NCBI RefSeq assembly: GCF_014851395.1
Contig: NW_024041262.1
Coordinates: 9,879,252-9,943,251, forward strand
Direction: 5' to 3'
Origin: Micropterus salmoides
Taxonomy: Eukaryota; Chordata; Actinopteri; Centrarchiformes; Centrarchidae
Length of the DNA: 64,000 bases
Under the pieces are notes generated by a model. It was not told the DNA's origin. It searched no databases and worked only from the letters and a program-made list of their open reading frames with translations. A program made the position numbers and the translations under genes. Each line of letters begins with the position of its first letter. Position 1 is the first letter of the stretch. Positions 14,146-27,245 of the stretch are shown in pieces.

Positions 14146-16071
14146 CTATACCCTATCATATCCACAGAGTGGGAAGACTTTACACAGTTTGTATGTAGTC
14201 AGCTAACTTTAAGTAGATTAGTAGAAGTGAAACTGACTCATAACTTTATCATCACACATGACATTTTGATGCAGCCTGCAGGGAAACCCCAGCCTCTTCC
14301 TCTTACTGAAAATCATGCTACAGTATTAAGAAAGCAAATCGACACTTGTGCACGCACACACGCTTTGATCTCTGATGTCACTTAGTGCTGTTCCACCTGA
14401 GGATCACAGTGAACAGATCATTACCCGGCTGTATTGATCTCTCCCTGCGCCTCTCTGTCTTCTTCTCTCACCCCACATTTTTTCTGACGCACCTCCATGT
14501 TCTCCACTCTCTTCTACTTGTCTCTTTATCAAACCATCATTTACTCCCCAGACCTTTTCCCCCTGTTCTTCCTCTGTAATGGTTTTCTTCTGTCTCTCCT
14601 TCTTTGTGCTATCAGATATCAGGCAGCTGTTTAAAAACATTCTTTAAGTTGCAAAAAAAATTAAATCCTCCATTTTAATTATTGGCCACACATTCATTTT
14701 TAAATTGTAAACTTAAGGTTAATGTGTGTCTCTGCAGGCTGCTATCCTGAAAACAACGTCATGTGTCTGGGTTTCACTGAAAAATTAAAATGGAATTGGT
14801 CTATTTGTGAAATACTGCTGTCAACCTTCAAAAGCCCATTTGGGCTGATCCTCAAGCAAACACATGACTACACGACTGAGGGGTCATCCACACTGCCACC
14901 ATCCACAACAACCCATCCTCCCTGTGTGATCAGGCTGGTAGCGAGGCCCTCAGGGGACCAACACTGGACACTTACGGAAGCAGCGTGTCAGCTCAATAAA
15001 CAGCAATTTATTGGCAGGGGTCTGAATACGCTGCCATCCTTGGAAACTATCAGTAGAGCCTCTTATTGGTGGTGAGGGATATTAATAATGAGATGAGAGG
15101 AGAGGGACTGATCACAGAAGCATGAGATGACGTTCGCCTGCACAAAAGCATGCTTTATGTGGGCTAATAAGTGGAGAGTGTTTTTGAACTAGCTCTGTTT
15201 TTGGTATATCATGCCCAGTCGGTAATATTTCGTGGAACTAGAAAATACATATAAGGGATTGTGTTCATTTGGCTCTTGAGGACAGCACATGAAAGCACTT
15301 TTTTCCATTGTGGTACCAGAATGGGGGAAAAAAAGAAAAGACAAAAGTCCTTGATGAACATATGGCTCTCAAAATGCCCACTTATCAGTTTGAAATGTTC
15401 ATACTTTACTATTTATTAATGTTTATTTAAACACACTTTCAGTTTAAAGGTCAAAGAGATTCCAAAGAAACAAAATGAGATTTCCCTTTGTGGACATCAT
15501 CTACCCCATCAGACTGGTCAGACAGGATCCACTAAAAACACTTCATGTGCAACTAACAATAACAGAGATAAGAAGATATATCATGCACATTTTGTATGAC
15601 AGAGTAATCTACAAGAATCTGTGAAAAAACAGGGGACTTTTTGGGCACTTGTTGTGGGGCCCCCTGTCTACTTGCCCTGCATGCCCTGATTTTACTAATG
15701 CACATCAAGACTACTAGGCTATAATATACTCATCACAGTTTTTGAATGAATTCATCTTAAATGAATGCCCCCTGGTATATTTCTAGCCTCCAGAATGAAC
15801 CAGCTTAATAAAGATAAAAGGCTTCTGCACACGTTTACAGAGATCTTGGGGAAGAATAAGGAATCTCTGAGTTAAACTTAAATTACCAGACTTTTCTGGC
15901 AAGGGACAGTAAGCAGCTACAACTTCTAATCAAGCGTCTTCTGATCTGAACTTTGACCCTTACAGTTCATTACTATTCCGGTCATTTTCCCGTTCATCAC
16001 AGCAGGGAAACTCGTGATTTTAAACAAATAATTAGCGAATGGTTGTATCACCAAGTAAAACAGCTCCTTAC

Positions 16072-16550
16072 CTGTACCATTCCAGCCCCTTTTCGTAGAA
16101 GCGGTCGAAAAAATGCGGCTCAGATCCGACGGCTCTCACGTCTGGATGGATGCGCAGAAACTCCAGCAGAGCCCGGGTGCCACCTTTCTTCACCCCTATA
16201 ATGATGGCCTGAGGAAACTTTTTGCAGCCGAAATTGTTGGCTATAGAGATATTGCTAGATGGAGCTTCGCTCTTCGACAAGTCCGACAGCTGTTCGCGGA
16301 CAAACGAGACCTGAGACGCGTTATATGCGCCGAGCTGCTGCGGTGACGCTTCATGTCCATCATTTAAGAAAAACTTATTTTGGAAATGACTTTGTTGGTC
16401 ATAAACAGGCCTTGGCAAAGAGTCACAGTATCCGTTGAGGCAGTAGAAGAGGTAAGTGAAGAGAAGGATCATGGTAAAGAAGACGGACAGCTTGGACTGC
16501 ACCTTCAGGTGTCCAAAATTGAACGCAGATCTCCATTTACTACATCCCAT
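16072..16550 (-). CDS. hs3st3: heparan sulfate glucosamine 3-O-sulfotransferase, HS3ST3-type, first coding exon (partial gene)
   Basis: The exon encodes 159 residues plus two bases of the next codon. The family is a Golgi type II membrane enzyme that moves sulfate from PAPS to the 3-OH of glucosamine in heparan sulfate. A short cytosolic tail is followed by a membrane anchor at about residues 21-39, then a stem with possible N-glycosylation sites at Asn77 and Asn100. The sulfotransferase start at 113-160 carries the PAPS loop GVKKGGTR (Lys122, Arg126) and EPHFFD. Glu144, His146 and Asp149 match the catalytic Glu and its neighbours in HS3ST3A1. LLEFLR and the HPDVRAVG block favour HS3ST3 over HS3ST2 or HS3ST4. 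The ATG at 16550 is the first in frame, because the frame upstream contains no other Met. The donor after 16072 reads AG|GTAAGG. The second exon lies outside the window. The stem is short compared with mammalian HS3ST3A1/B1. Which fish paralogue this is (3b1a, 3b1b or 3-like) cannot be told. Confidence 0.9.
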
Positions 16551-16990
16551 GAGTCGCAATCCTGAGCATGAGGACACAACGCAGGAAACATGCCATATCA
16601 AAGGACTTCATACTACTCACTTTATAAGATACTCAAACTGAGAACGCTTTTAAAAAATCAACGCGCTCCTGACACAGCAGCAAGTGGAGTAAAACTTGCC
16701 CTGCGCGCGTCAAAAAGCTCCACATGTTCCTCTGCTTGTCCCACTCGCCCTTTGGCTCTCTCGGTATGCTCCAGCTCGTCAAAAGCTCCAAAGAAAACTT
16801 GTAGATTTTTTCAATAACTTTAGCGAAGTCCCAGTGAGGCTCAGCTGAAAGGTGGCTGTGAATGGATGTCCCGCAGCGCTCCGCGCCTTCTGTGCGCTCC
16901 CGTCGCTCTTTGGCAGCGGCTCTATAGGAAACCCTCAACAACCCCTTCCCGTCTCTCTGCCAAATCCACGCCCTGTTCATCAAACATACG
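16551..16990 (-). promoter_or_regulatory. 5' UTR and probable promoter of the HS3ST3-type gene
   Basis: The sequence just upstream of the start codon is richer in G, C and CpG than its surroundings, with several CGC/GCG words at 16690-16920, as expected for a CpG-type vertebrate promoter. No TATA box or start site can be fixed by eye. A 139-codon frame beginning with ATG at 17052 on the same strand crosses it (see findings). Confidence 0.4.
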
Positions 16991-17979
16991 CCCCTTTCCA
17001 CCGTCAGCCCTGCAACACTGAAATAACAGAGCAAAATAATTAACAGGCTCATTGCACCCTCTCCAAGCTGACAGAGAGGCAGAAACTCATATCACATTAT
17101 TTGAAAGCAATTTTAGCGAAATATAGTCGTTAGTTAAATTGTTGGCTATTTAATGCATTAGAAGAGGAGGGGAATATTTGGAACACGATGAAGAGGGGAT
17201 ATTAGTTTTTGATTGCAGACTGAGGATGTAATTTCCCCTCATTTCCCCTTTAAATCACTACATCCACTGAAAAGTCTGAGCTCCACGTTGTTTCCTGCCC
17301 AAATTGTTCGCTGCGGATGGGGCTAGTGGCCACCTGCTGTCTGCTAGCCCTCCTGACCACACACTCCCTTGGAGCCAGCTATGACACACACATTTAACCT
17401 TTACACTCCTGCCCAACAGGGACAGACAGGTGTCTATAAGCTTTCTCCAGTTCCTTTCTCCCTGTGTGTTTGTGTGTAAATGTTAACTACTTTTTTTTAC
17501 AGTACAGGAAAATATTGTTAAATCATTAAGACCAAAAAACAGTTAAGCTAAGAAAAACATTTAAAAAGTAGCCATATGATATATTTGCTGATGCATAAGT
17601 TTTTGTTACAAAATCCATATGTCCTCGACATCTACACATATCTTCCTGAATCTTACCAAGAAAGCCCAAGGACACAGATTTTATTTTCAGCAGTGACACA
17701 TCGGATAATATGTCAGGATCCCTCCCTCCTTGTGATACTGGAGGTGTACTGCTGCACTGAAAACATCTTAGTACAGCCCTGTTTTATTCCTGCGAACTGA
17801 AGATGCTCACAGTTTACAGCTGGTTATTCCCTCGGAAATGTGCAACAGTCCTTTTTGTTTTCAATATTTTGAACAGATTATTTGCGTTCTCTACTAGTTT
17901 CTCTTTTTTAGGCCTTTCTCTGAGTCCTCTCTTAATCAGACTATAGCCAGCACTGTCACAGTCTTCTGTGGAAAGCTGA

Positions 17980-18004
17980 TACACACACACACACACACAC
18001 ACAC
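17980..18004. repeat. (CA)n microsatellite
   Basis: About 12 uninterrupted CA units. Confidence 0.9.
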
Positions 18005-21000
18005 TGATAAGGAATACTGGCTCCAGTCAGCTCAAGGTAACCACTGAACCCATTCGATTCCAATATTTCCCTTAAAATGTCCCCTCAAGTGGCTTCAAAG
18101 CTATACATAGTGAATGAAATATCCAGAATAAGGTGCCACATTGTATAACTGCGTTTCATCGGTTATACAAGTCACATTTATTTTGCATCATCATTTGTCC
18201 TTTCTGCCATATTTGATATCACTGTAAACTTTTGGATCACATCTGATTTGAAATAGAGTTTGTGGGGTTGTCCAAATCCCAGATTCATTCACTTGAGATT
18301 TTGCCAGTTGCATTTACTGCTCTCCCTGCTGCAGAAGCAACACAGCTATGTCAAGTGTTAGCTAGTTGGTGAAATAGCCATGGCTAACCTCACCTAAAAC
18401 TAAAACTAAATTTGCTTTTAGATTTTTCCTTATTGTTATCTAAAATATACATCTTAATAAAATTATATATTGGTAATTTGGTTATTCCACGCAACTAAAT
18501 AGCTAAATCCAATCATGATGAATAAAACAGCTAACACAAAATTGCAGCCTACTACCTTAGCAGAGAGGAAGTAAGTGCTCTCTCAGTTTTTGATTCAAGT
18601 GGTATTTTGCAATTTGGTGTAATCTACCTTTAAATCACACATTCAGGTGTAGAAAAAGTTAATACATGTATTATATTCATTTAAATATGGACAGACTCTA
18701 TAGCAAAACAGATACACACAATCACATAATCCCTATTAACTGTTTACTGTTAATAATCAAAATTAAGTCATGTTTTAAATAACAAGTCAAAACGGAGAAG
18801 ATAGACTGGAAGAACACAGATGTAGAAATAAATCCCCATTTTCCCCTGACAGGTAGATTTTTAATGATGATGACTGAAATGTACAGCTGAATGTAAAGCA
18901 ATGTAAATTGTTGGCCGGTTTAACAGCAGCAAAAAAAAAAAGGTCTGCGATGGATGACACCACATAAACTTCCTCCTGGACAATGTATATGGTTTTAGCA
19001 GGACACTGTGATGAGGGAACTGTCCACTGCCATCACCAGGCCAAAGGTTCAGCAGTAGAAATGTGGAAAATCACTGCTTCAGGGAGTATGGCGGTGCTCA
19101 TCACATGAATTGCATGGACTCTGCCTGGACAGGTAGATGGAACAACCTTTACTAAATTGCCCTCATACGCTTTCTTGTTTTATGTTATATCACTTTCTCT
19201 TGTTTTATTTATGTCACCTAAGTGTTGTTCACAAAAAACAAGCTTTTACAGGTGGACTACCTATCATCACACAGACATCACTACTCTTGCATGCATTTGA
19301 TGGTCTTTTCTTCAATCTGTGCATTTTCCACATCATTATGAATAAATGTCCAAATATACTTAACATTACATTTAGATTTATTTGTAATGCGGCAAAAGTG
19401 GAGTGTGATGAGAAAAAAATATGTCAACACACAACTTTTGGTGACTGTCCCCCAGACTTAAATCATGTCCCATCAAAGCTTATGTTATTCATTTGAAACC
19501 GATGACTATCAGTCATACAGTGAGGGATCCATCACAGACAGACAGACTAGTTCCAAAACCCACAGAAATCTTAATAGACCAGACTACAACAGAGATGAAG
19601 CTTGAATCTTCGTTAGTGGAGCGCAACAGTGACAAAGTGTTTAGACAGTCTCTATTTGAAAAAGACTTATTTGTGTGTAAGACGGTATTTTCTTTCAAGC
19701 AAACATAATGAACCAGTTTTGGGTTCCTCATAAGAGTTCAGGAGACGACATGCTTTATGTACTGTGGAATTTCAGGCAGGACTCATTGTGCCATAGTGGA
19801 GTCACCCAAGCTGATCTTATTAAAATACAAGTTTACACTGAGTACCAACCCCAATATGAGCCTCAGACTTTTCTGAAATGGATGCTTCTGGATACTAAAC
19901 CCATTTCCCAATACAGTTTTTGACAATCTATGTCTTATCGTATAAATCACAATACATTGGCACCTTCACCTTATATGTTGATATATAAGTGAGGTTCTAC
20001 ATGGCAACACATCCATATGGATGATAGATCTGAAGGGGTTGACAATATCAATCGACCCAGGCTTCCTCCAAGCTGGCAGTATGTCAATTTCCCCAAGTCT
20101 CTAAATAGAGAAGGCATCATTTACCCTTCTGTAGTCTCCGAGCACTCCTTCGTATTGATCCGTTGTGATGTTGAAAAACAATCGGAGACGTGCCACTCTG
20201 TAGTCAAAGTGATCGATAATGGGGCTTGCTTTGTTTGGTGCCACACTGAGCTGTGTTCTCTTTACTTTAGGTGCAAGGTTCAAAGGATTTAGGTTTTTGA
20301 AGGCAATTTTACACCATATTTGCTTACTTGTTTGTCTCCAAGATAGTTTTTTAAGGGCCCTCTGCCTTAATCAATCTTTTAGCTTTTTTCTTCATGTTGA
20401 CTTGTAAAAAACAACTGTAACTTACACTATTTACCGTTCATAGGTTATCCAATATTTATCATTAAAATAATATAATAAAATGATTTACTATTTAGTACAT
20501 TTAAAAATGTGATTTAAAGATTTCTTACACCAAACTGCATAAATTCCACTTGAGCCAAAAGCTGAGATGGCAGTTACTGCTAAGGTAGTTAGCTTAAGCA
20601 GGAATTTTGCTGTAGCTGTTTTTTTTATTTTTTTCTGCATCATGATTAGTAAATGTATTTTTTATTTTTAGGTAATGCTTAATCATATGCATAGCTCATA
20701 TTTGAATTTGACCATTTTCATCCTGACAATATTAATGTTTAGTTGCTTGCTTTTTGTTTGTATACATAATTGCCAGGGTGGGGTACAAAACTGAATTAAT
20801 GCCATCATGAGACACTTGAGTGAACATAAAATATATAATCAATTCATGAATAACATGTGCAAAGGAACAAAACACATATTGTAGATAGCACCAAAAAGAA
20901 AACAATGTGCTTTATATATTTACGCCAATATCAGCCTTCATGTACAGTATCTGTTTAATCCTGAATGATAGTCGATGGTATGGGAACTTTACTCACTTTG

Positions 21001-21014
21001 ACAGTTTACAGGAG

Positions 21015-21070
<56 letters not shown>
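21015..21070. repeat. (CA)n microsatellite
   Basis: About 28 uninterrupted CA units. Confidence 0.97.
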
Positions 21071-21073
<3 letters not shown>

Positions 21074-24000
21074 GCACACACTTGTGTTTGTGAGTGCTGA
21101 ATTCCTACCCACCTGTGTAAGGTCTGTGGCTGTGGGAAGGCAGACACCTGTATAAAGCTCAGCAGTGACGATTCTCTGTAATCAGTAAAGTTCCTGTGTC
21201 GTCCTGCAGCAGCTGCTTCAGAGACAGCAGACCTCTCTCAATACAGAGTACCCCAAGTTTGAACTTGAAAAAACTTGGGATTTCTAACTTGGCAACTTTA
21301 GCTCAGGAGTTCTAAACTCCAGCAGCTCAGGTGGGCTCTGGTGATGACTCTTACACAACTCTACACTACTACTACTACAGGGACAAAATAATCTTAATTG
21401 AAAAGGTCCACGAACAGACTTTATTTTTAGAAAAAAAACAACCTAGATACACCTATTATACAAACTATAAAGTGTATTTTAAAAAAAAAATCTAAATTTA
21501 ATATAGGCAGCACTGTCTCTGTTAATTTTCATTTATATATATTTATTGATGAAACGTGGGGATATCTGTATAAATACGGACACCAAAAGTCCACAGAGGC
21601 AGCACTGTTTTACTGGCCAATAAAAATATATATCTTAACTTTACCTTCAGACAGCAGGTTGGCAGAAACAAATATTATATGTCATCTCAAAGTGACCAAA
21701 TGGATATTTTGCCAAGATAAGCTTCGTATACTTGGAGGATCCAAACTTGTAAGTAGCAGTTAGCAGTAAGATAGCAGAGATTTCCATCAGCGGTTAAGAA
21801 ATTCAAAGCATTTTTAACCAATCCTTGTATTTGATATGACTTTTTGCTTTGTGTCTCTTTTAAAAGGCTTTCTGTTATTGTGTTTCACACAATGGCTAAT
21901 CCCCTCACTGTTACAGGCCAAAATGAACACTCCAGACTTCTCAAGTTGTCCTGAAGGGCTTAGCTGTCATTCTCCCACAGGAGAATACAAAGCATTGTCC
22001 CAGCCTTGCACTGGATCACTGAGGATACAATACATGAAACTGGCTACTGAACAGCTGCTCTTCAAATGACCTGTTAGATCACCTGGATGGAATGTCTTTC
22101 TGTCTCTCTCTCTCACACACACACACACGTCACCAAATTCCCAGAGACATCACCATCATCATTAAAGGCCAGAAAGGATTAAAGGATGAGTTACATGCAG
22201 GTTTTTTAAGTCAGTCCAGGTGATCCAACCCAAAGATCAGGAAATGCGGTTACACTTTCCAGGCTGTAGTCCAGGCTGCAAATAAAGATATCATTTTGTT
22301 ATATATACTTTGTTAACTTTATTTTTATTAGCAGTCAGGGTAACCATAATGACTCCCACACAGATCTGACAGTTGATTTACACAGTATATGTTTTGAAAC
22401 TCATTGTATTTCAATTTATGAAGTCTGAGTGCTGTACATCCTCAATGTTAATAAGTCAGACGGTCCTTTTAGTCCACTGACATTAGGTTCATACCCTATT
22501 AGCTTCTTACATAGGTCAGACATGCTATGTTAGCTTTGATGGTCTCAAAACTAGCAAGTCAAGAAGGGGATCTCCTTTAATGCCATATAGGCAGAATGGG
22601 AAGAACAGGAAACCTTCCCGTTATTCTGACTTGGGTTTCTGCTAGTCTTGTAGTCAAATGTTAAACTAAGCCTGAATTGGCTGCATATTTGTGACCATTT
22701 ATTAATAACTGAAACCAGAAATAAGTAGCTCCTTTTAATTAAATGAATTGACTGTAGTAGTGTTAATTTTGGATTTTATTTAGATGTAACTGCTTTGATG
22801 TGTCATTTTAACACCAGTTTGTTAACATGAATATTCTTCTTTTTTACCAAGTGGGAGAAAAGCTGTCAGACTTTCCAGATATCTCTGACTTGGAATTACA
22901 AATAGCAGTCTGACATGAAAGATTTTTCCATCTCAGCTGGTTGTAATTATAGTCTGCATGATTTGACATGAATGCAGCATAACTAGAGCTATAAATTGAA
23001 CTCAGAGCTCAATGCTATGTCAGCATGCTAACTTAAGGTTTACTATGTTCACCATCTTAGTTTAGCGTGTTAGCAAGCTTTCATTTGCTAATCAGAACAA
23101 AAATAAAGCTGAGGTTGATGTGTCATTAGTTTTGGGTTTATTTGGTCGTAACTCAAAGTACTGAACAAAAACTTATATATGTTGACCTGATGATGGTGCC
23201 AGATGAAAATCATGAAGGTCACCAAAAGTATTACAATTTATCCTGAGGAGAACATGAATGTCTGCACAACCAACAGACTTGACAAATAACACAAATTAAC
23301 AATATAAAGACAAATAATAACTTGCTGTTTAAGGTCTGCCTGGCAAAGGTTTAACAAAAATGCAGGGATTTTTCAGTTGCATTTGTGAGGTTGACTGATT
23401 GCTGTGCAGTAACCAGCCCTCATAACACATCTGTGCTAATAGACCCCTGCTGGTACAGTATGATTCTGGGCCACACTTGGGACATAAACTGGTCTGGATA
23501 CCACATCTTGCTCTATCAACAAAACATCCAGGGGAAAAAAATGTTTTGCAGCAAGTGCTGGACAAACTCTTGAGTGACAGCTACTCTCATTCAGCACAAA
23601 AAACACTGCAGGAATTTGTGCTCAGTACCAATGACGTTGCCAAGAAAACAAACCCCTGCAGATTACCATTTTAAAACTTCACACACAAAGCAAAGAAACC
23701 AACCAATGGGAGAGTCCATACAGTCCCAGTATCTGTGCATTGTGAGTCTGTGTGTTGTGCAAAAGCTAGTGGCAAGGCCATATTCTCAGCCGTAACTGCA
23801 GGGCAGAGCTCTGCGGTGAGCTGGGTAAGTATAGGGCACGGCAGCACTGTACATTATCACATGGGTGTGGCTATGAGCGCGCTGCTCGAAAAATGTTTTC
23901 AATTGTGGAGTAAAGAAGGCACGTCAAGTGCCAGGCATGCCTGCACAGGATCGCTGCCTAAATGTATGACATGGGGAAATTCGAGGGTAATAATAAAAGC

Positions 24001-24975
24001 TGTTTACCTGTTTAAAGCTGTGTCAATACAAAGGGAAAAGTGCAAGCAGCTGCTTCCATGAAACTCACTCTGATGCCTTCCTGTCTTATCATATTTTGAC
24101 TTTTTGGTTAAACAGTGACCACTGTCTCTGATAAAACTTCAGTTTTTGTGTGTTGGTTATTTGCAGCAAGAAATGGCGGCCTTTTACTTGTGTTTATTTC
24201 TTGCCTGATTCTTTTTTGATTGTGTAAACTGTGAAAGAAGCATCTTGGCTGAGAGACAAACTGGAGGGGCACAAATGAACTTCAGATGGTTCCTGCTAAG
24301 TGAAACATTCTGGTTTTGCACTAAAATAAATATTTTGACTCTCCTTCAGACATTATAAATGTAGTCTTTGTGTAATAGGATTGGGGGAAGTACATAATTA
24401 TCTGTTGATCAGTGTTGACAGCACGTTGACCAATCATAAGCTTCTAGCTTTTTGGGCCCATTCAGAACTTTGTGAAGTAACAATGCAGGAGGAGATAAGG
24501 CTTCAGGTGTACAATGCAGTGTTGAGATCCAGACAAAACAAACATGGGGAGAAATCAGCTTATCTCTCAACTTATAATATCTCTGTTGCTAGAAGATTGA
24601 AGAGAAGAAATTGGATGAAGCAAAATGTTACATTGGGAGAGGTGACTTAGGTTAGAGTTTCTCCCGCACTTTGAAAAAGCTTTAAATAATTTTCTCAAAT
24701 AGTACACGGCAGCCTACTGTATACTTGTATTTCCTTAAAAAAATGCTTTCTTACTTTTCAAACAAAGATGTAAAACTTCCTTTTGCAAGTTGAGTTGTAT
24801 TCAAAATGTCCACTGAAGGAAAAAGCTGTCTCCAGCCATGTGCATTTTTTGGGGCTGTTGAGTTTGAAAAGGTTTCATGAACCCAAAGCTTTTACAATTT
24901 CCTGTCTCCTATAGAAAGAACAGACTCCTTTAACTTTTAAACACAAATATCACCAAAACGGGAGTTTCAAGGTCT

Positions 24976-25005
24976 TTATTATTATTATTATTTATTTATT
25001 TATCT
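24976..25005. repeat. (ATT)n/(ATTT)n simple repeat
   Basis: Several ATT units run into ATTT units. Confidence 0.85.
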
Positions 25006-25224
25006 CACTGCATTAACGTATTAAACTGGAATCTATTTGTAGGAGTTTTGTTACCAAGAGTTGAATGAGAAGATCAGCCACAGAGGGAAACAGCTGCCTG
25101 GCACTGTCCAGAGTTTACAAAAAGAATCATCCCTAAACATCCCAAACAGTCCTTTTAACACTGTTGTTTTTTGTACAAATTAAACAAACAAGTAATAACA
25201 TGTTAATTAGTGAGCTTTAGAGCT

Positions 25225-25350
25225 TTTAACCTTTGGACAGAGCCAAGCTAGCTGTTTCCAGTCCTTGTGCTAAGCCAAGCTAATCAGCTGCTGCCTGTAG
25301 CTCCATATTTACCATTCAGACATAAATGTCAAACGATTCCTTTAAAAACA
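25225..25350 (-). repeat. dispersed fish repeat, family A (inverted copy)
   Basis: Contains 'gagccaagctagctgtttcc', 'gtgctaagccaagctaa', 'gctgctgcctgtagctcc' and 'atatttaccattcagaca' in order, a reverse-oriented copy of the element seen at 49.3 and 54.2 kb. Confidence 0.6.
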
Positions 25351-25394
25351 GTAAAGTACTTGAGTGGGCCTAAATGGGCTTAGTTACTTTCCAA

Positions 25395-25530
25395 CTAACA
25401 GAAGTTAAGCTAACTGTCTCCTGGCTGTGGGCTTCATATTTAATGAACAAATACTGTGTGAGTAATATCAATCCTCTTATCTAACTCTCAGCAAGAAAGC
25501 TTATAAATGTATGTATGTCTGTAAAGCTAA
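25395..25530 (-). repeat. dispersed fish repeat, family A, second diverged copy
   Basis: Directly beside the previous copy, with 'agttaagctaactgtctcc', 'tggctgtgggcttcatat' and 'taatatcaatcctctta'. It has the same order and orientation but is more diverged. Confidence 0.45.
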
Positions 25531-26884
25531 AAATAAATATAACAGAAAATGTGAAGTTGGAAAAAAACACCTTAGTACAAAACAGCCAAGAAAAAAACAC
25601 AGGAATGAAGTTAGAGTAGGCTACAGGTGACGTCAGGCCCTTTTAATGACAGCAGAGCTATCAGCCGATCTGAGCTGCACTTCACAGCAGTAAGATATCA
25701 GCTTCTTTGTAGGTTATCTGACAGGTGTAACTCAAGGTAATAAGACCACCATGTAAAATGTGCTGATTAGAGCCGCACGGCAGCCACTCCACTCCACACA
25801 CAGGTCATGTGCGTACAGCACATGCGTGTGTCTGTGTGTTGTTGCATGTAGGCATCCGTTCGTTGACCTTCCATTTTCCTCTGCATCAAATTAAAAAATT
25901 TAGCCAAGAGTCTTGGACGGCACGCTACAACTACTGTGCGATTTACTGCGCCGCGTATAGAGGATTTCCAAAACCATACGATTCCATGATCTACAGTCAT
26001 GATGTCATTCATGCAACAAAGACTGGCCTATAATCATTCTGGTCACTTCTCTCTGCTATGAAATTCCACAGAGGAGGATGATATATCAGAAGCTGGACTC
26101 AGCTGTAAATATAGAGACACAGCGCGCTGGTAGACCAGACAGGCACTTGCAGAAACCAAGGACAAAATAAAAATGACTAATGCCAGCGTTGAGCTCTAAC
26201 ATGGTGTTTGTGCAGATGCTGAAGTTTGGAAAACAGGAGCTTTATAAAGCTATAACTTCATCAACATGCCTTAGAATCCTCAATTCGATTATCTGACAAT
26301 TTAAGCTGCAGAAATCAATGCACTGTGGAGCGAGAGGGGCCTCAGGAAAACTTTGAAAACCAGTAAAATCTTCAGTCTCACCACAGAATTCTGCCTCTAT
26401 GAGCCTGAGCTCGACCCACTGAAAGAGACAGGCAGCCTAAACAAACATGACCCCCTTAACCACTACCACCACACACAAACAACACTCACACACACCAACG
26501 TCTGCTCTCAGTGCGTATCACAGTTCCAGGTCTGCAGCAGAGGCCAAGAGAAAAACTCCTGATTAAATAGTTTTGGAGCGTGCGTCGCTCCGGCTCGGAG
26601 AGCTCAGCAGCTTTGAAGCCACTCACTGTGTTTGGCTGTTATCTGCTCCTGGGGACTGAAGATAACGCAGTTAGACAGCGCTCAGACATGATGTTTACAA
26701 ACAGTCAGTGACGTTGTCAGGAGGCATCCACGGTGAAGCAGAAATGTAGCTCAACAGAAGGCAAATCAGATGGTGATGACTGGGTCTGAAACTTTGTGCT
26801 TTGTGGATTGTGCTTCTAACTGATGCCGCCAGACACGCCATAAAGCACTTAGTGTAAACTTTGAATCAGCTCACAATGTTTGTT

Positions 26885-27245
26885 AAAGGGTCAGTTCACC
26901 CAAATTACAAAGAATACCTGTTTTTCTTTCTATGCCTCTAGTTTAAGATGTCTCTGAGATATTCTTTATCCCAATACAATGGAGGTGAATAGAACTTAAT
27001 ATGTGGCACTTGAAGCATTGGAAAATTAAGGTGCCTGTCGCATGTCATTCCCAATCTCACTCTCCCTTATTTCTTGTCATCTGTCTACTTTTAACTATCT
27101 AATAAAAGGTATGAAATACCCAACCAGAATATTTTTAAAAACATGTCTTTCCAGAAACAATGTGATGGTTTGTATAATCCACAGAACACACTATTTGTAC
27201 AGTTTTCAGTGGAACTATTGTCTGTAAAAAACTGTTGAAAATGAT
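26885..27245 (+). repeat. dispersed fish repeat, family C
   Basis: Starts 'aaagggtcagttcaccc', continues with 'gtctctgagatattc', 'caatacaatggaggtgaat' and 'ctttccagaaacaatgtga', and ends with 'ataatccacagaacacac'. A second copy lies in an msrb1 intron at 35.5-35.77 kb. Confidence 0.6.

Larger units (their letters stand above)
1..16071 (-). other. intron 1 of the HS3ST3-type gene (rest of gene off window)
   Basis: This stretch follows the splice donor of the sulfotransferase exon at 16072. No frame on the minus strand here encodes the remaining sulfotransferase domain, which in this family is one exon of over 200 codons, so it must lie beyond position 1. The intron therefore exceeds 16 kb, and long introns are usual in HS3ST3 genes. 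It holds TG, GATA and CA microsatellites, a 34-bp minisatellite at 12.4 kb and several dispersed fish repeats, which are listed separately. I saw no other gene in it. Confidence 0.7.

Noticed and set aside
16551..16601. Upstream extension of the sulfotransferase by 17 codons
   Set aside because: It would start at TTG. The first ATG in frame is at 16550.
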